From Varroa destructor (taxonomy: Eukaryota > Arthropoda > Arachnida > Mesostigmata > Varroidae), in contig NW_019211458.1 of assembly GCF_002443255.2 (NCBI RefSeq), positions 16,983,939 through 17,047,938 of the forward strand: DNA of 64,000 bases, written 5' to 3'. Position 1 is the stretch's first letter, and every line of letters starts with the position of its first letter. Both the position numbers and the translations under genes were made by a program. Positions 28,558-40,700 of the stretch are shown piece by piece. The notes below the pieces were generated by a model. That model did not search any database, was not told the DNA's origin, and saw nothing but the letters and a program-made list of their open reading frames with translations.

Positions 28558-30188
28558 AAGAACTCACGATAGAGAACGAAGAGACAGTTGCATGGAAAGC
28601 TGGTAACGTACTGCTCAAGTCTTATTACACTAGGGAAGTTGCGTAATAAACCGATAAGAAATGTCTTTTACACAAAGAGCAATCGTGATGACAGGTCATA
28701 ATACAATTCTAGATATCTAAATTTAGGCCACTTCACGCTCTGATGACCCAAAGATGGCACGGACAATTTTATATACCACTGTTATATTAAGCGAATATTC
28801 GTTGGTTCCACATAGTCTGGAAATAAACAATCGAAGCACCTTGTTACTTAAGACTTCAAATATTTTACTGCGTTTCACCGTACCTCACACATAGTATATC
28901 GAATACATTCGCTTTTTTCTCAGCAAACGCGCGCTGTTCTGTTAATCGTAAGTTTGACTCATGAACAAGACAAATCCGAACAAACTTTTCAACCTTCGCA
29001 GAATCTACACCATGTAATCGACTTCATCAGCTTCACCAACGACATCAAGCGTTCGTGCTTTGCGGGAACGTCTTCTTTTATCAGTATATCATATTTATAC
29101 CATCTACCGTAATCTTGACTAACAATCTGCGCTACCATCCAAACGAGCGGTTTGCCGTCCGCCAGATCAAATTAGCTGGTAGCCAACCGTGCGGGCAGGT
29201 GGTAGGCTTCGTTTTAGCTGTTCGATCGCAATGGCCAACGGCCACTATAGCTAGCTTGACTGACCTAGCAAAACGGGTGGATTTCCTCTTAGCGAAGGCA
29301 GCTTCTGTGCGGTGCGGATTATCTGAAGGGAAGAAACTTGTCGCAAGCCAACGCTATAGCGAACAAATTGTTCTTATAATGGTAAATAGCTGGGTAGCTG
29401 GCTAGTTATCTCGGCAGTTTGCTGGTTAGAAAAGATCGCTACGACAACCGGCCCAACGAAGAGTCATAACGCCACTGCGTGGCAAGCAAAATCTCGCTTA
29501 CGATATGCACCAGCATGCTGCCACGAGACCCAGATTATGCAATGCGAACACATAGAAGTTACTTTTGCTTTGGTAACTATCCTGTACGTTGCTAAAGCCG
29601 TTGTTACGGTATGCTTGCTTACGAAGAAGTTACTACGCGTTACCTCACCTACAGTTGCGTCTGCCCCCGATACTGCTGTGATTGCTACAGCAGCTGCTGC
29701 TGGAACGTCGCAAAAGAAAATCGACCTTACCCTGATTTTATATATAGGTACATATATAAAACAGAGCCTCTTGAGAAAATTAAAACTTGCTAACCAGCTC
29801 GTTTGCTTGTGGTCTCCTCTGGTGAACTTACCTAACCTGACAAATTAACCATTGTAACAGTAACAGCAGAACGGCTATCTCAAATATGTATATTCGGAAG
29901 TTTTATAATAACATTATTATCATAAGTTTTACGATTCACACAAAAATTCAAATTACATTTAAATAGGTAATGGGCTTGTTCGGTGTACTTTGGGTAAAAT
30001 TGGCCGTCTGGATCGAACTGAGGCGTAGGCACACTTCGTTTCGTGCCAAGAGCCAGGCTAATGTCTGATGGCTCGGGTATCGGAGGTAAAACACGCGAGC
30101 TTCAAATACAACAAATGCCCGCTTTAAATGTTGCTGAAGTTAAATATAATTTAATAGCGTCCGCAGCTAAGCTCGAACAAGCTTACCA

Positions 30189-30216
30189 TATGTATATACA
30201 TATATATATATATACA
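30189..30216. repeat. TA-rich dinucleotide repeat
   Basis: A TA run interrupted by single G and C bases (TATGTATATACATATAT...), grading into AT-rich DNA. Confidence 0.9.
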
Positions 30217-31199
30217 TGATATATTTTATCGAAACATTTACGCTATAGATTGCCGTTCAAAACCGCAAGCACACAAATAAGATCAGATGACATAACTACG
30301 AGAATGAACTAAACCAGTCATTCTCGAAAATATGTGAATGCCAAAATAGCTTATATATATATAAGATAGCTTATGAGTTCATTCATCATCTTTTTAGACA
30401 CACTTGAATGATTCAAATGTTGAATGTAAAGAGAACTACAAGTTACCGATTGCTATAGTAGTACCGTGTCGGAACGGTTTTGTGAGAGATGCACAGTAAG
30501 TTGTTGTTGTTGTTGGTTAGGCCTGGTTCTATTCGAGCGTGAAGTTTACAACATAGAAGTACCTCTTCACGAAGCTCATTCACCGTTTCAAAGAGTCTGT
30601 ATCCTCTGGTATACCTCTATCATAACGATAATGTTGTTATGCCTCGTCTGTCAAGCTATTTGTCACATCAGGCACATAAAGCTCTATTTAAATGGGGCTT
30701 AGTAATTACGAGGTGCACAAAATCACTTACAATGAGTCATTTGCCTTTTGTAAGTCCATCCCTATCGATAGAGTAGCACCCACGAGCGAATGTTGTCATA
30801 TACAGTATGTCATCTCTGTCACGTGATGTCTACGGAATAAGCATTGTTATTGATGCTGACGAACGCCATGCTTTACACACAGCAGGTCTCTTGTGAAGTA
30901 TTCGTAGAGTGCAATGGCTGGCAAGAACATCACCAGAGCCGGACTTTTACCAACGGGACTTCGCGATCCGATTGTGTTTGAGTTTGTCTACACTTCTTCG
31001 TTGAAAAAGGCCAAATACTCATTCTTTTTTCTATAAACATGCAACGATAAAACGGCGGCATACCATGGTGAGAGCTGATTCGGCTAAAGCGGGAATTGGG
31101 TCAGACAGGGCAGTTGGAACCCGTGCCACGACAACGAAGATTGGGCTCTGGTTTGTCCCTAGGATGATGCCAGGGAGTTTGGTTGGACAAGAGTATGTT

Positions 31200-31200
<1 letters not shown>

Positions 31201-31250
<50 letters not shown>
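31201..31250. repeat. compound (GT)11(GA)14 microsatellite
   Basis: Eleven GT units switch cleanly to fourteen GA units without interruption. All short open frames through it are products of the repeat and are not annotated as genes. Confidence 0.97.
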
Positions 31251-31254
<4 letters not shown>

Positions 31255-32203
31255 CTGTGTTTTGTCTATTGAAGGATGCGATAACCCAGAAAACGGCAAG
31301 ACAGAAAATAGTCCCCTGCTTGTCCTAACTTGGCTCTTAGCTACTATCAAGAGAGTTCCAAACGAGTGGTTTTACGATCGTCTCCCCCGGCTTGCTTGGT
31401 CGACCTTTCTAAGCGGGGTAATCCCAGAACCTCGCAGACTCCGCCTTTACATTACGGGGAAGTGACTATAGAGCGGCTTCGCTGTTTAGCGGCAGCAGGC
31501 TACATGCATGGAGCCGCAACATAGCTGGACACACTCACACCGTAGAAAGACACACAAAACTGACGGATGTCGTCGAACGGACGACCCGTAGCAGGAAAGT
31601 AGGGGGCAAGAGTGCCATCACTCTTGCAGCCTTTTCATGTTAACTCTCGACTGAACCTATCAACATCGAGTTAGAATCCCCCGTGGTGAATGAGGCTATT
31701 TACGGTTTATTATCATGATTGCGACCGCTGAGCAGAAGAAGCCGTAGAAGACATAAAGAAGATAAAATTGATCACATCTTCAATGAATATACCCGTACCC
31801 TCGGTTTCTGCGCACACGCTTCACGGTGCTTGTATGATCCACAGATAGCTATGGCGTACTTCGGCAAACGGAGTTGTAATGCGGATCGTTTTCTACTTTA
31901 ATAGAGTTAAAGAAAAAATGTAGTTCGGATTGCAAGCACCGTAATACTAAAAATTATATTTCGATTTCAATCGACCACATCTTCTAAGTTAGCCCTTCAT
32001 CTTGTGAACACAACTTACTGCTCGAACAGCTGAGTTCTTCTTATCCAACCGGTCTTTCGAGCCACCTACTGTCATTGCCTCAATGGTATCGTGACGATAA
32101 TAAAGACCCTCTTTAATTAGTCGCGGATGTAAATACACAAATAGTAACTGAAACGTTTGCAAAACGTAGACTCCTTGCAAGTTTTTCTACCCAATGGAAA
32201 GAA

Positions 32204-32231
32204 TACTACTACTTCTACTACTACTACTACT
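32204..32231. repeat. (TAC)n trinucleotide repeat
   Basis: Three TAC units, one TTC interruption, then further CTA units. Confidence 0.93.
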
Positions 32232-33383
32232 GAGATACGGGCACTATTGATAGAAAGCTCACGAAAGTTAGCCTTTTTGCTGTTAGCAAGTAGTAATATT
32301 ATTTGAACAATATAAAAAATAATAAATTAATCAGCATGGTGGTGTGCTTGTGTCGATCATTACCCGGTCGATACAACACACCGATCTTTCTAGAATACAG
32401 CATAAACTAAAAGCTATCTGTGTGCTTTGCGCGGACAGAAAAATGGGCCAGAGCAATACTCGGTCTATTACATTGCCTGGTTTAAAGAATTGCCCCTTGA
32501 CTTTTTTGCATTCTTGCCTACACAGAGTGGGATTGTCGTTGTAAATCGTTATCCTATAAGTAGCAGCAGTGCTAGTGAAAACATTGCGATTGATCTGTGA
32601 TACATTGTCACTTTATGCACATTTACAAACGTGTTCTACGATAGTGATTCTTCTACATTTACTTGTTTGCCTGAATCGCATGGATCCTGCTGCGGTGATG
32701 CTATAAACACGTGCGACGAGCTGGTCGTGATGATATTATTCACTGGGGTTCGGTGGGGGCAGAGCGGCACCGCATGACTTCACCTACTTAAGCTTCTCGT
32801 CATCTCCATTTTGTGCCCTCTCCTTTCCCCGCTCTACCTCTCCGTTCTGTTCCCCAACTCCCCAGGAGGCCCAACATTGATTACTTCAGCAACCTTGGCC
32901 AGTCAATGATCTCAGAGTGGTAGGTGAAGTAAGGCGCACCGAGTCCATTAAGCACTTCCTCTGATCGCGATCCGGACCACACCAGTTGATTACGATAGAC
33001 CGTAATAGTCATAGAATACTGCAAGAGTAACAATTGCTGTTGTGAATTTAATAGATTCGATGCACCTGCTAATAACGCCGACGCCGGCCTTTCAATACGA
33101 TGCCAAAATCGCTCTCGCATGTATTTGATCGATGTTACTGAATTCTACCTGAACAGTCTTTGCGGGAAACCGCAGGTACATAGATAGATATATTCAAGGT
33201 AACGATAAAACGCCTGGAACGTGGGGTGATCGGCTGGCAAAAGTAGGCGGGAGGAAACGTTATTGCCGGTTGACCACGTTGCCATGGTCCGGTAACAAAA
33301 ACCTCTTGAAACAGATAAATAAATTGTCACATTCACAATATGCGTATAAGAATGCTATTATTGTATATAATAATGTTGATCAG

Positions 33384-33402
33384 GTTGTTGTTGTTGTTGT
33401 TA
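33384..33402. repeat. (GTT)n trinucleotide repeat
   Basis: Six GTT units. A similar short GTT/GTTG run occurs near 30500. Confidence 0.93.
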
Positions 33403-34433
33403 GGATCCCTTAGGACATACCTAACTGTATCAGCTGGCCTAACATGAACGGGTAACCTTATTAGGAACCGCGGGATCAGTTCAGTAAACAGCAAATACAT
33501 TATAACAGGCAACGGAACAAGCTTCCTCACTCGAATCTCAAACAACAGCGCCACATAGCAAAACGCTTTATGCTACAGGCCATCGTTGTCAGTAACAATG
33601 GTTTAGACGGTACAGGTTACGGTCAGAGCGAAAAGAACAGTCATGGCCGGATATGACGATCGAATATGGAAGACTATGGTTGGACTCAGTGTAGTATCCG
33701 TTCGTATTTAATTGGATAGTCGTACAGACGTTCTAGCGTAATCTAGCCATTCGTTAATGTCTACAGGTGTGTGCTTCTGTAATATGTATAATATAATGTT
33801 TTATTAGATAACAACGGTATTGTTTGTGAGTTACTTAATCAGCTGTGGTGTACGACACCGAAATCCAACATCGCGTCTACGGTCAATGTTTCGAAGCAAC
33901 AATTAGGCATGGACTAAATTAATTTTCAAACATGCTGTTTTGGAAATTGCAACTAATTCTGATCAACAGCGGGAATCATGTAATGTATAGTAGGTCAAAA
34001 ATGATATACTTCGATTCCCGTCACAACTTATCTCCTAATCTAATACATAGATAGCCGTTTACCTCAAGCAATTGTGCGTAACTGTAAACTGCAACTTTTC
34101 GAATTGAAACGTTCTAGCATATGTCTTGCCAGTGAGAGGCCAAAAACCAAGACGCCAACTCAAGCAGACAAAGCTGCAGACGTTACCAGAACGAGCATAA
34201 TAAAGTTGTATCCAATTGTCCATTGTAAAAAATTTTGCTAGCTTTTTTGTATCACAATGCACCGTTCGCATTTTTTAGTTGCTTGCTCATGTCGCGCTCA
34301 ACGATTGGTACGCACTTACATCCTGATAAAGTCCTAAAAAGTTACATCAATATTGCCATAAACATCACGCTTAAATTTTTCGGTTAATACGCAAATATAC
34401 GCAGAACTGACGACAACAACGCAGTTTCTACAT

Positions 34434-34478
34434 GTGAGTTTTGTTTGTTTCTTGTTTACTTCGTTGTGATTATAGCAG
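34434..34478 (+). other. possible 45-nt intron directly before the dimm start codon
   Basis: A consensus donor GTGAGT at 34434-34439 and an acceptor ATTATAGCAG ending at 34478 enclose a T-rich 45-base segment. The ATG follows two bases after the acceptor. Reading the dimm frame back across the join meets a TAA near 34385 with no earlier in-frame ATG, which supports the start at 34481. An intron this short is near or below the usual lower limit in animals. Confidence 0.35.
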
Positions 34479-34480
34479 GG

Positions 34481-34700
34481 ATGGTGCATTCGCGCGCCGA
34501 AGACATGCCCTTGGAGACTCCTAACAGCGAGTGGCCAGGCGGTCCAGAGCAGCCATCGCTATCGCAGATACTGGCGCAGCTAGAGGACTCGAGGCCTGGC
34601 GACGAGGTCCGATCATCCCGGCACAAAGACACTTCGGCCTACTCAGAGGCAGGATCCTCAGAAACAGACAACCCACCGGCTAAGAGGCAGCTGCTCTCAG
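34481..34700 (+). CDS. dimm: dimm exon 1 (N-terminal coding exon)
   Basis: This exon encodes residues 1-73 plus the first base of codon 74 and ends CTCTCAG|GTATCG. It is linked to the bHLH exons by phase: the leftover G joins AG at 37994 to give Glu, and the polar, acidic run continues across the junction ([12 protein letters not shown]). The start is placed at the ATG at 34481, just after a T-rich tract ending in TAGCAG. The open frame continues 12 codons further upstream to 34445, but that part translates to a hydrophobic leader and looks like intron sequence, which does not suit a nuclear factor. A second in-frame Met lies at codon 9. No domain is recognised in this segment. Its composition (Pro, Glu, Ser rich) fits a transcription-factor N-terminus. 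Confidence 0.72.
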
Positions 34701-37700
34701 GTATCGTCCCAAGTGCTACGATGGCAGGCCTTGCTACAGGCTACTGTATAACTGTTGTGTGCCCCTCTGGTGTTCTCCTTTGTGCCCCTTAATCGTCCGG
34801 TTCTACCCGCTGGTATCGCTTCCCACGTCAGCCTCTTAGTTTTACCTTTGCCCTAACATGCCAATACAACACTTGTTGTGCCTACTATTCACTCCGACAG
34901 GCTCAATCATAGGTGACATAAGTGGCCAAGTGTAACTGACTGCAGCATGTACTCTTCCATCGACACTACTAGGACACACATATGGCTTAACTAAGGGAAG
35001 ATTTGAGATGAAGACAGTATTTGTAGAGCATCGTCAGGGGGTGTCAGAATATCAGTGTTACCTGATGTTAACGCCTGACAGGGTACACATAACTGTGTAT
35101 ATAAACACAGGACCACAGAACTGTGATTTTATTTAGAATTGTACGTATGACTGCTGCCTGTAAAAAATATTATGGGTTGAGCTCCTCTTTTTGTCTCTTA
35201 ACAAAAGTACGGTACCATTATAAGAAGTTAAAACGACATTATACGTACGTAAATCAAGCGGACCTATTCTGTCTCTAAACAGAGAGGTCAGCGAATCTCC
35301 TAACACGCTATTGAGTTCTATACGCATTGATCATCTTGTTGTATGAGTGAGAGAACAAGATGTCTTAGCCAGTCTTGCGTATTCTATGTATGTAGCACAG
35401 TACGTTCGTCTGTATGCAATAGGCTGTTGGGAAAAGAACAATGGAGTCTTTACCAGACGACGCGATGTCACTTGCGAGCCAAAAACACTAACGCCAGGAA
35501 GGCCACACGACAGAAAGAGAGAAAGGGTAAGCCAGGGTATGAATCAGAGTCCTGGCGGTAGCAGCGCATAACTAACACATTGTGACTACCAGAAAGCGCG
35601 CTAGCCCTGGCAGCTGGACTGCAAAGAACACGGTACCTTGTTGGCCTTCTGTTGCATGCTTGCTTTGCTTCTGATGGCGCATATATACATGTATACACGG
35701 TGGAGTGTAAAAAAACATTATATAATTTTTTTACACTCTACCGCGTTTAAAAAAAATTATATAATTTTTTTTTACACTCCAGCGTGTGTTTGAAAAAAAA
35801 CTGGAAGAAGCAGAGGTGTCTGCTTCAAGTACCACCAGCGACACGTCATACGCTATCTATTTAGATAAAGAAAGCAGAAGGATCAGTCAATCTATCTATC
35901 ATATATAAGTAGTTTATCTGCTACACTTGGACCAGCGCACGACAGTGGTGTCAGGGTAAAACTCGTGCTGCATTCAGTTCATTAAAAGGACTTGCATTAG
36001 GCAAGTAGGAATAAATTAAATGAGGTTCTTCAGTAAAATAGTTTTTTTAAATGCTTACTAGTTCCATTAGTAACATTTAATNNNNNNNNNNNNNNNNNNN
36101 NNNNNNNNNNNNNNNNNNNNNNNNNNNNNNNNNNNNNNNNNNNNNNNNNNNNNNNNNNNNNNNNNNNNNNNNNNNNNNNNNATATATATATATATATATA
36201 TGTTTGCATTAACAGAACTTAGTGGTTATTCTACGACTCTTCTATTCTTCCCTAAACAAATGAACATAAGGTTCTATTTAGAGACGTTAGAAACATAAGT
36301 CTCTATATTGGTCTCCAAATCAGGCACAACAACCCTTTATGTTCTTTCAGATCGATTCTACGATTGCCTGAACCACTTGGCAGGCATTTGATCACACTAT
36401 TTTAATACGCTGCAATAAAAACACATTTCTTAATCTTGTGGATAACAGCTTGTTTAATGTTATCTTTTGATCACTCGATCGAATTCTCGTCACCCCATAA
36501 ACATTACCTCGCGTAGCAATTAATACCCAGACATGTAGAACGAGCGCTCGATCGATCTTGACCGATCGAATAATGATAAGAAGCTATAGAATCAAATGGA
36601 GCATTGATCCATGTCCACAGACAGAGATAAAACGACTTCGTCCTCCTCGCTAGGCCATTAGCGTTGAAGACATATACCCCAGAGTTCAATAAACTTGCAC
36701 GCATAGTATCAGCAAGCTGTTTTTGCCTGAAATAACCCGATTCGGAAGTGTAGGCCTTGGGTGCGATTTATTGCCTGCGTTGCGTTTTTGTACCGACTTA
36801 TTTGGATATTAAACGGAATTTGGCTAGTCGCTATCGAAGACATCGAAATCTCTTCTCACACAGAGTTAATAGCATCTGGACGAACCGATCAGATGGCACA
36901 TTTACGGATTATTTTTACTTTACGAATTTTCTATCTCTAGTGGATACTTCTCCATCGTATTTTCTAAACGACCCAAAGGAAACGACGGCTCCAGGTGACT
37001 TATCCATAAGCGGTTCTAGCTGTTTAGTTTCTATTATACATAAAATGCTCAGTAGCACTTGTCAATCGCTGAGATAATAGTAGTAGTATCTGTTATTTTA
37101 GCAATCTCAGACGAATCAACCATAAGCCGTTGTGGAAGTTCTGAGGAAAGTGAGGCCACCTTCGCCCTTAGCTGAAGCAAAGCTAAGCAATATCCTAGAG
37201 TCAATAAGACCTATAAATTTCACTGACTGTTCGACACTGGAATTATACAGACAAGGAGACGTCATGTCTCGACTGAACAACGGACTTACGGTTGGTGTAC
37301 ACATTGAACGTTGCGGGATTTCAGAACTCGTAGCTGAACTTGTACGCACGAAGCATACAAAGCACTCCTCTGCGGAACGTGACGTTTAAGCCACGACAAA
37401 AAACGCAAGCTCCTCTGTGATTCAACAATAGCTATAGCTGAAATTCGCGTCGTACATCTCTTAAGGCCAATTACTGCGATGGTTCAAGCAACCGCCGCTT
37501 GTCAGGGGCACTTTGGAAAGCGATCAATAACACTGCGATGGACCCTATAATTTCATCTTATCCTGCCTAAGGCTTCGTTTGGCATATTTGGGAATAAAAC
37601 GATAAAGAGGTTGCACGACCCGTTTCTCGTATCATTTCGCCCCTGGAATGTTTCACAATAATCTCCTTGAGCATTCAGTTCCTATGCGTTCTGAAGACCT

Positions 37701-40700
37701 AACGATCTACTCTAACAATTGTATCACTATAGTAGCTTCGGCGAACTTATCCAAAACCAGTCGACCGACCTTATTTCTTCGAGGTTAACAGCGTAGCCAG
37801 CCGGTTTAAGTATCACTCAAAAAAACGTTATCAAAACATTTTTCTTCTTTATACTTTTATTTAACCGGTACGACTGCTCACTGCGACAATATTTCGTGTC
37901 CGTCCTGTCGCTGATGCTCGTTGTGCTTGTTTCTCCTGTCATGTCTATGATCATCGGCGTCTTCTTTTGCTGTTGTTTCCATGAACGTTCCAGAGGGTGA
38001 GGATGACTCTAGTTCGTCTCAGCAGAGTGGCAGCGCGTACAATTCGCGGTGCGGAAGTGTCAGAGGTGGATGTGGCAACGGCAGCGGCGTTAATGGGGTC
38101 GGTGGCGTTGGTGCTGCTAGTGGTGGTATAGGTAAACGCCAGGCAGGTGGCGTTGGCGGCGGAGGCGCGGGCTCCCAGAGCGGCGCCCACGGCGCCCTCT
38201 CCGCCGGGGGGAACTCTCGCAGGCGGAGGACGACGCTGAGCGCGCGCGAACGGAACCTGCGCCGCCTGGAGTCCAACGAACGCGAACGAATGCGAATGCA
38301 CTCCCTCAACGATGCCTTCCAGGTACATTTTATTGTACAAGTAGGCATAAAAATGATATGTAAAAGTTAGTAAGCATAAAAAGTTCTATGGGAAAGGGCT
38401 AAATCCGATCGGGGCTTTGCGAAAGCATAGATTCTCATTCTCTTTCCTTGTTGCCCTTTTGACGTGCTTTCCGCATGAGCTTATTTCAAGTAGGCCAATC
38501 TTCGTACTCATAGATCAAATAGTACAGGGTGCTTAGGGTGTCAGATAAATTTAACTAGCGTTTGGATACTGGTTTTCATATTTGTGTGTGCCAGGGGCAG
38601 GCTGATTTAATACTGGGCATTGCATTTTAAAACAAAGCGGCCGGAATCTGTATGGCATAACTGAGCAGCACGGTACAAACATGTATGCATAAAGCTTTTT
38701 ATGGTAAGACAATGTCGGACGAATTCACACAGACCAGTAGCGAATTCAAGTATTCAATGTTCGTGTAAATAATGTAGGTTTGCCTTAATTTCCGGATACG
38801 ATACTCGAATTATAGTTATATGCCAGAATTGATCGTCGTATACATAGTTAGATTTGTTGGAAATCAATAAAACAACATACCATTCTAGCAAATTATTGTT
38901 GAACTAATCAACAAACTCGTAAAAATGTAAACTTTCCCATGGAGCGTTGGATAAAGAAAGAACCGTATCATCTATTTATAAGCACATATCAGCATAAAGC
39001 AAACGAGATTGTTATCCCGAAAAGACAATTGGCGGCCTTTACCAATTCTGGGGTAATGACGCACCTTCCTTTCAGCAAGAACTCTCTCCTACACTTTATA
39101 TGTACATATTAATTAAAGGACTACCCAACTACTTACGGCATTGACATTAGGCCAACGTGTGGCCTTGCCTAAGTTTTGTGGGTGTGCTCATAAAAGCCGA
39201 TAGAAAGAACGGATGCTTCACAGAAATATGCCAGCCAACTGTACTACGTAACTCTGTTCTGCTGTGAAATTGGAAACAAGTGTCTGCGCTTGAAAAAGGG
39301 CCTTACTTTTTCGCTTTTCTTCCGATATACCAATCCGATACGTTAATTTCCGATATACCATTTGAAAGCGCTCCTCCCGCTCTATCGTATGCTATAGCAT
39401 AATATTGTGTACAAGTGCAATTTTAACTTGAAAAATAACGAATGTTCCAGGTAGAAGAAGCGTCAATTTTTGATACCGTTGACATTTCCTCGAGACTAAA
39501 ATGCTCTCGAAATAGCCTGGGACATTTACCTTATAAAAAGATCGCCCAGAAGTAGTTTGGCAAAATTGACAAAGAATCTAGAGAATGACCCGCGAGCTCA
39601 CTGCCTATCAGAATTTTATGGCGACCTTCTGAAGGCACCTTCAAACTCGGGAGTCAGCCGAAAAAGTGGGCCACAGCGACACGGTTATCGTTAACCACCT
39701 CAAGTTCCTTGGGTTTACGCAAAAGCTTAAAGCTTGGGCTCCTGATAAACTTTCAACAAATCTAACAAAGAATTGCGGCTTAACGCTGCATCTCAACATT
39801 TCGTCTGGTGTCAAGCGTTACGGGGTCATAATAACCGATTTTTACACATGGCTCCCACTTGTCACAAGAGTTGTGTTCCGTACGTTAACATGCACAAAGA
39901 TCGGAATTGGCGACCCTACGAGGCACGCCAAGGCCCGGACTCCTACCAGACCTTCATCCAAAAAAGTTTATCATTTGCGTTTGGTGGAACTGCAAGGGCT
40001 TGTTCTGCGAATAGCCTCTGGTGAATCAAGCAGTTGATCGACACTTCTATTTGGCCTAGTTGCATCGAAAAGAACAAATTACCCAAGAGAAAAAGCCCGA
40101 CAAACGAGGTACAATCATCTTGCTTTATGACAACGCAAGGCCATACTTCACAAGTGTTGTGAAAATGACCTTTTTAAATTTTAACTAAGAGGTTTTGTTG
40201 TAGCCACCATATTTTTCGGACTTTGGGCCAGCGGATTTTCATTCTTTCTGTTCACTGGGCAACAACGGGTTCTAAACGGTGCATTTGACCGTGACGCTTG
40301 GCTTACGTCAGCCCGGGAACCCGCCTGTTGGCCCAGAAGTAGAATAGAAGTCGACGCATGATTGGATAACATATACCTGTTTTCTCACCGCTGCTGCTGC
40401 GATTTTCATCAGGCCCTGGAACGTTTTATCCTTTAGGCGACATCAACTTCATGGCCTTAACTTCAACACGGATCAAGAACTCAAAAGGCGGTTCAAAAAC
40501 TCCGAGACGAAACCCCCTATTTTTTAGCGAGATGGCATACGTAATTTCGTGGAAAGATGAGACAAAATCGTGAAAAATGATTGGGAATATGTACCATAAT
40601 AACTTATTGTTAGAGAAATACTAAGATGTTGTGTTCTCTATTCAGTAAAAAAAAGCGCGGGAATTTTCTTTCCAACCAAATATATCGTAGACACGAACCA

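Larger units (their letters stand above)
25902..34433. other. gene-free stretch upstream of dimm
   Basis: It carries microsatellites at 28539, 30189, 31201, 32204 and 33384 and a short inverted repeat at 28108. It probably includes dimm upstream control DNA and perhaps a non-coding first exon ending at 34433. No distinct promoter motif was found. Confidence 0.55.
34701..37993 (+). other. dimm: dimm intron 1
   Basis: This intron of 3293 bases is bounded by GTATCG and TTCCAG. It holds the 93-bp foldback at 35695-35787, AT-rich tracts and the 100-N gap at 36082-36181, so its true length is unknown. I see no other gene inside it. The short open frames present have no recognisable protein character. 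Confidence 0.7.

Noticed and set aside
30001..30085. Possible minus-strand tRNA (GTTCGATCC as a B box)
   Set aside because: No convincing A box, acceptor stem or anticodon arm could be drawn.
34445..34480. Upstream ATG of the dimm frame giving a hydrophobic MFLVYFVVII leader (signal-peptide-like)
   Set aside because: The segment is a T-rich tract ending in TAGCAG and is better explained as intron sequence. A bHLH factor does not need a secretion signal.
37951..38348. Long minus-strand open frames opposite dimm exon 2, rich in Ala, Pro and Thr
   Set aside because: They are antisense shadows of a GC-rich, glycine-coding exon and have no family match.
37981..38370. Single-exon reading of the bHLH exon running on to a stop at 38370
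   Set aside because: After NDAFQ the frame leaves the bHLH pattern at a GT, and the rest of the domain resumes exactly at 40764, so the extension is intron.
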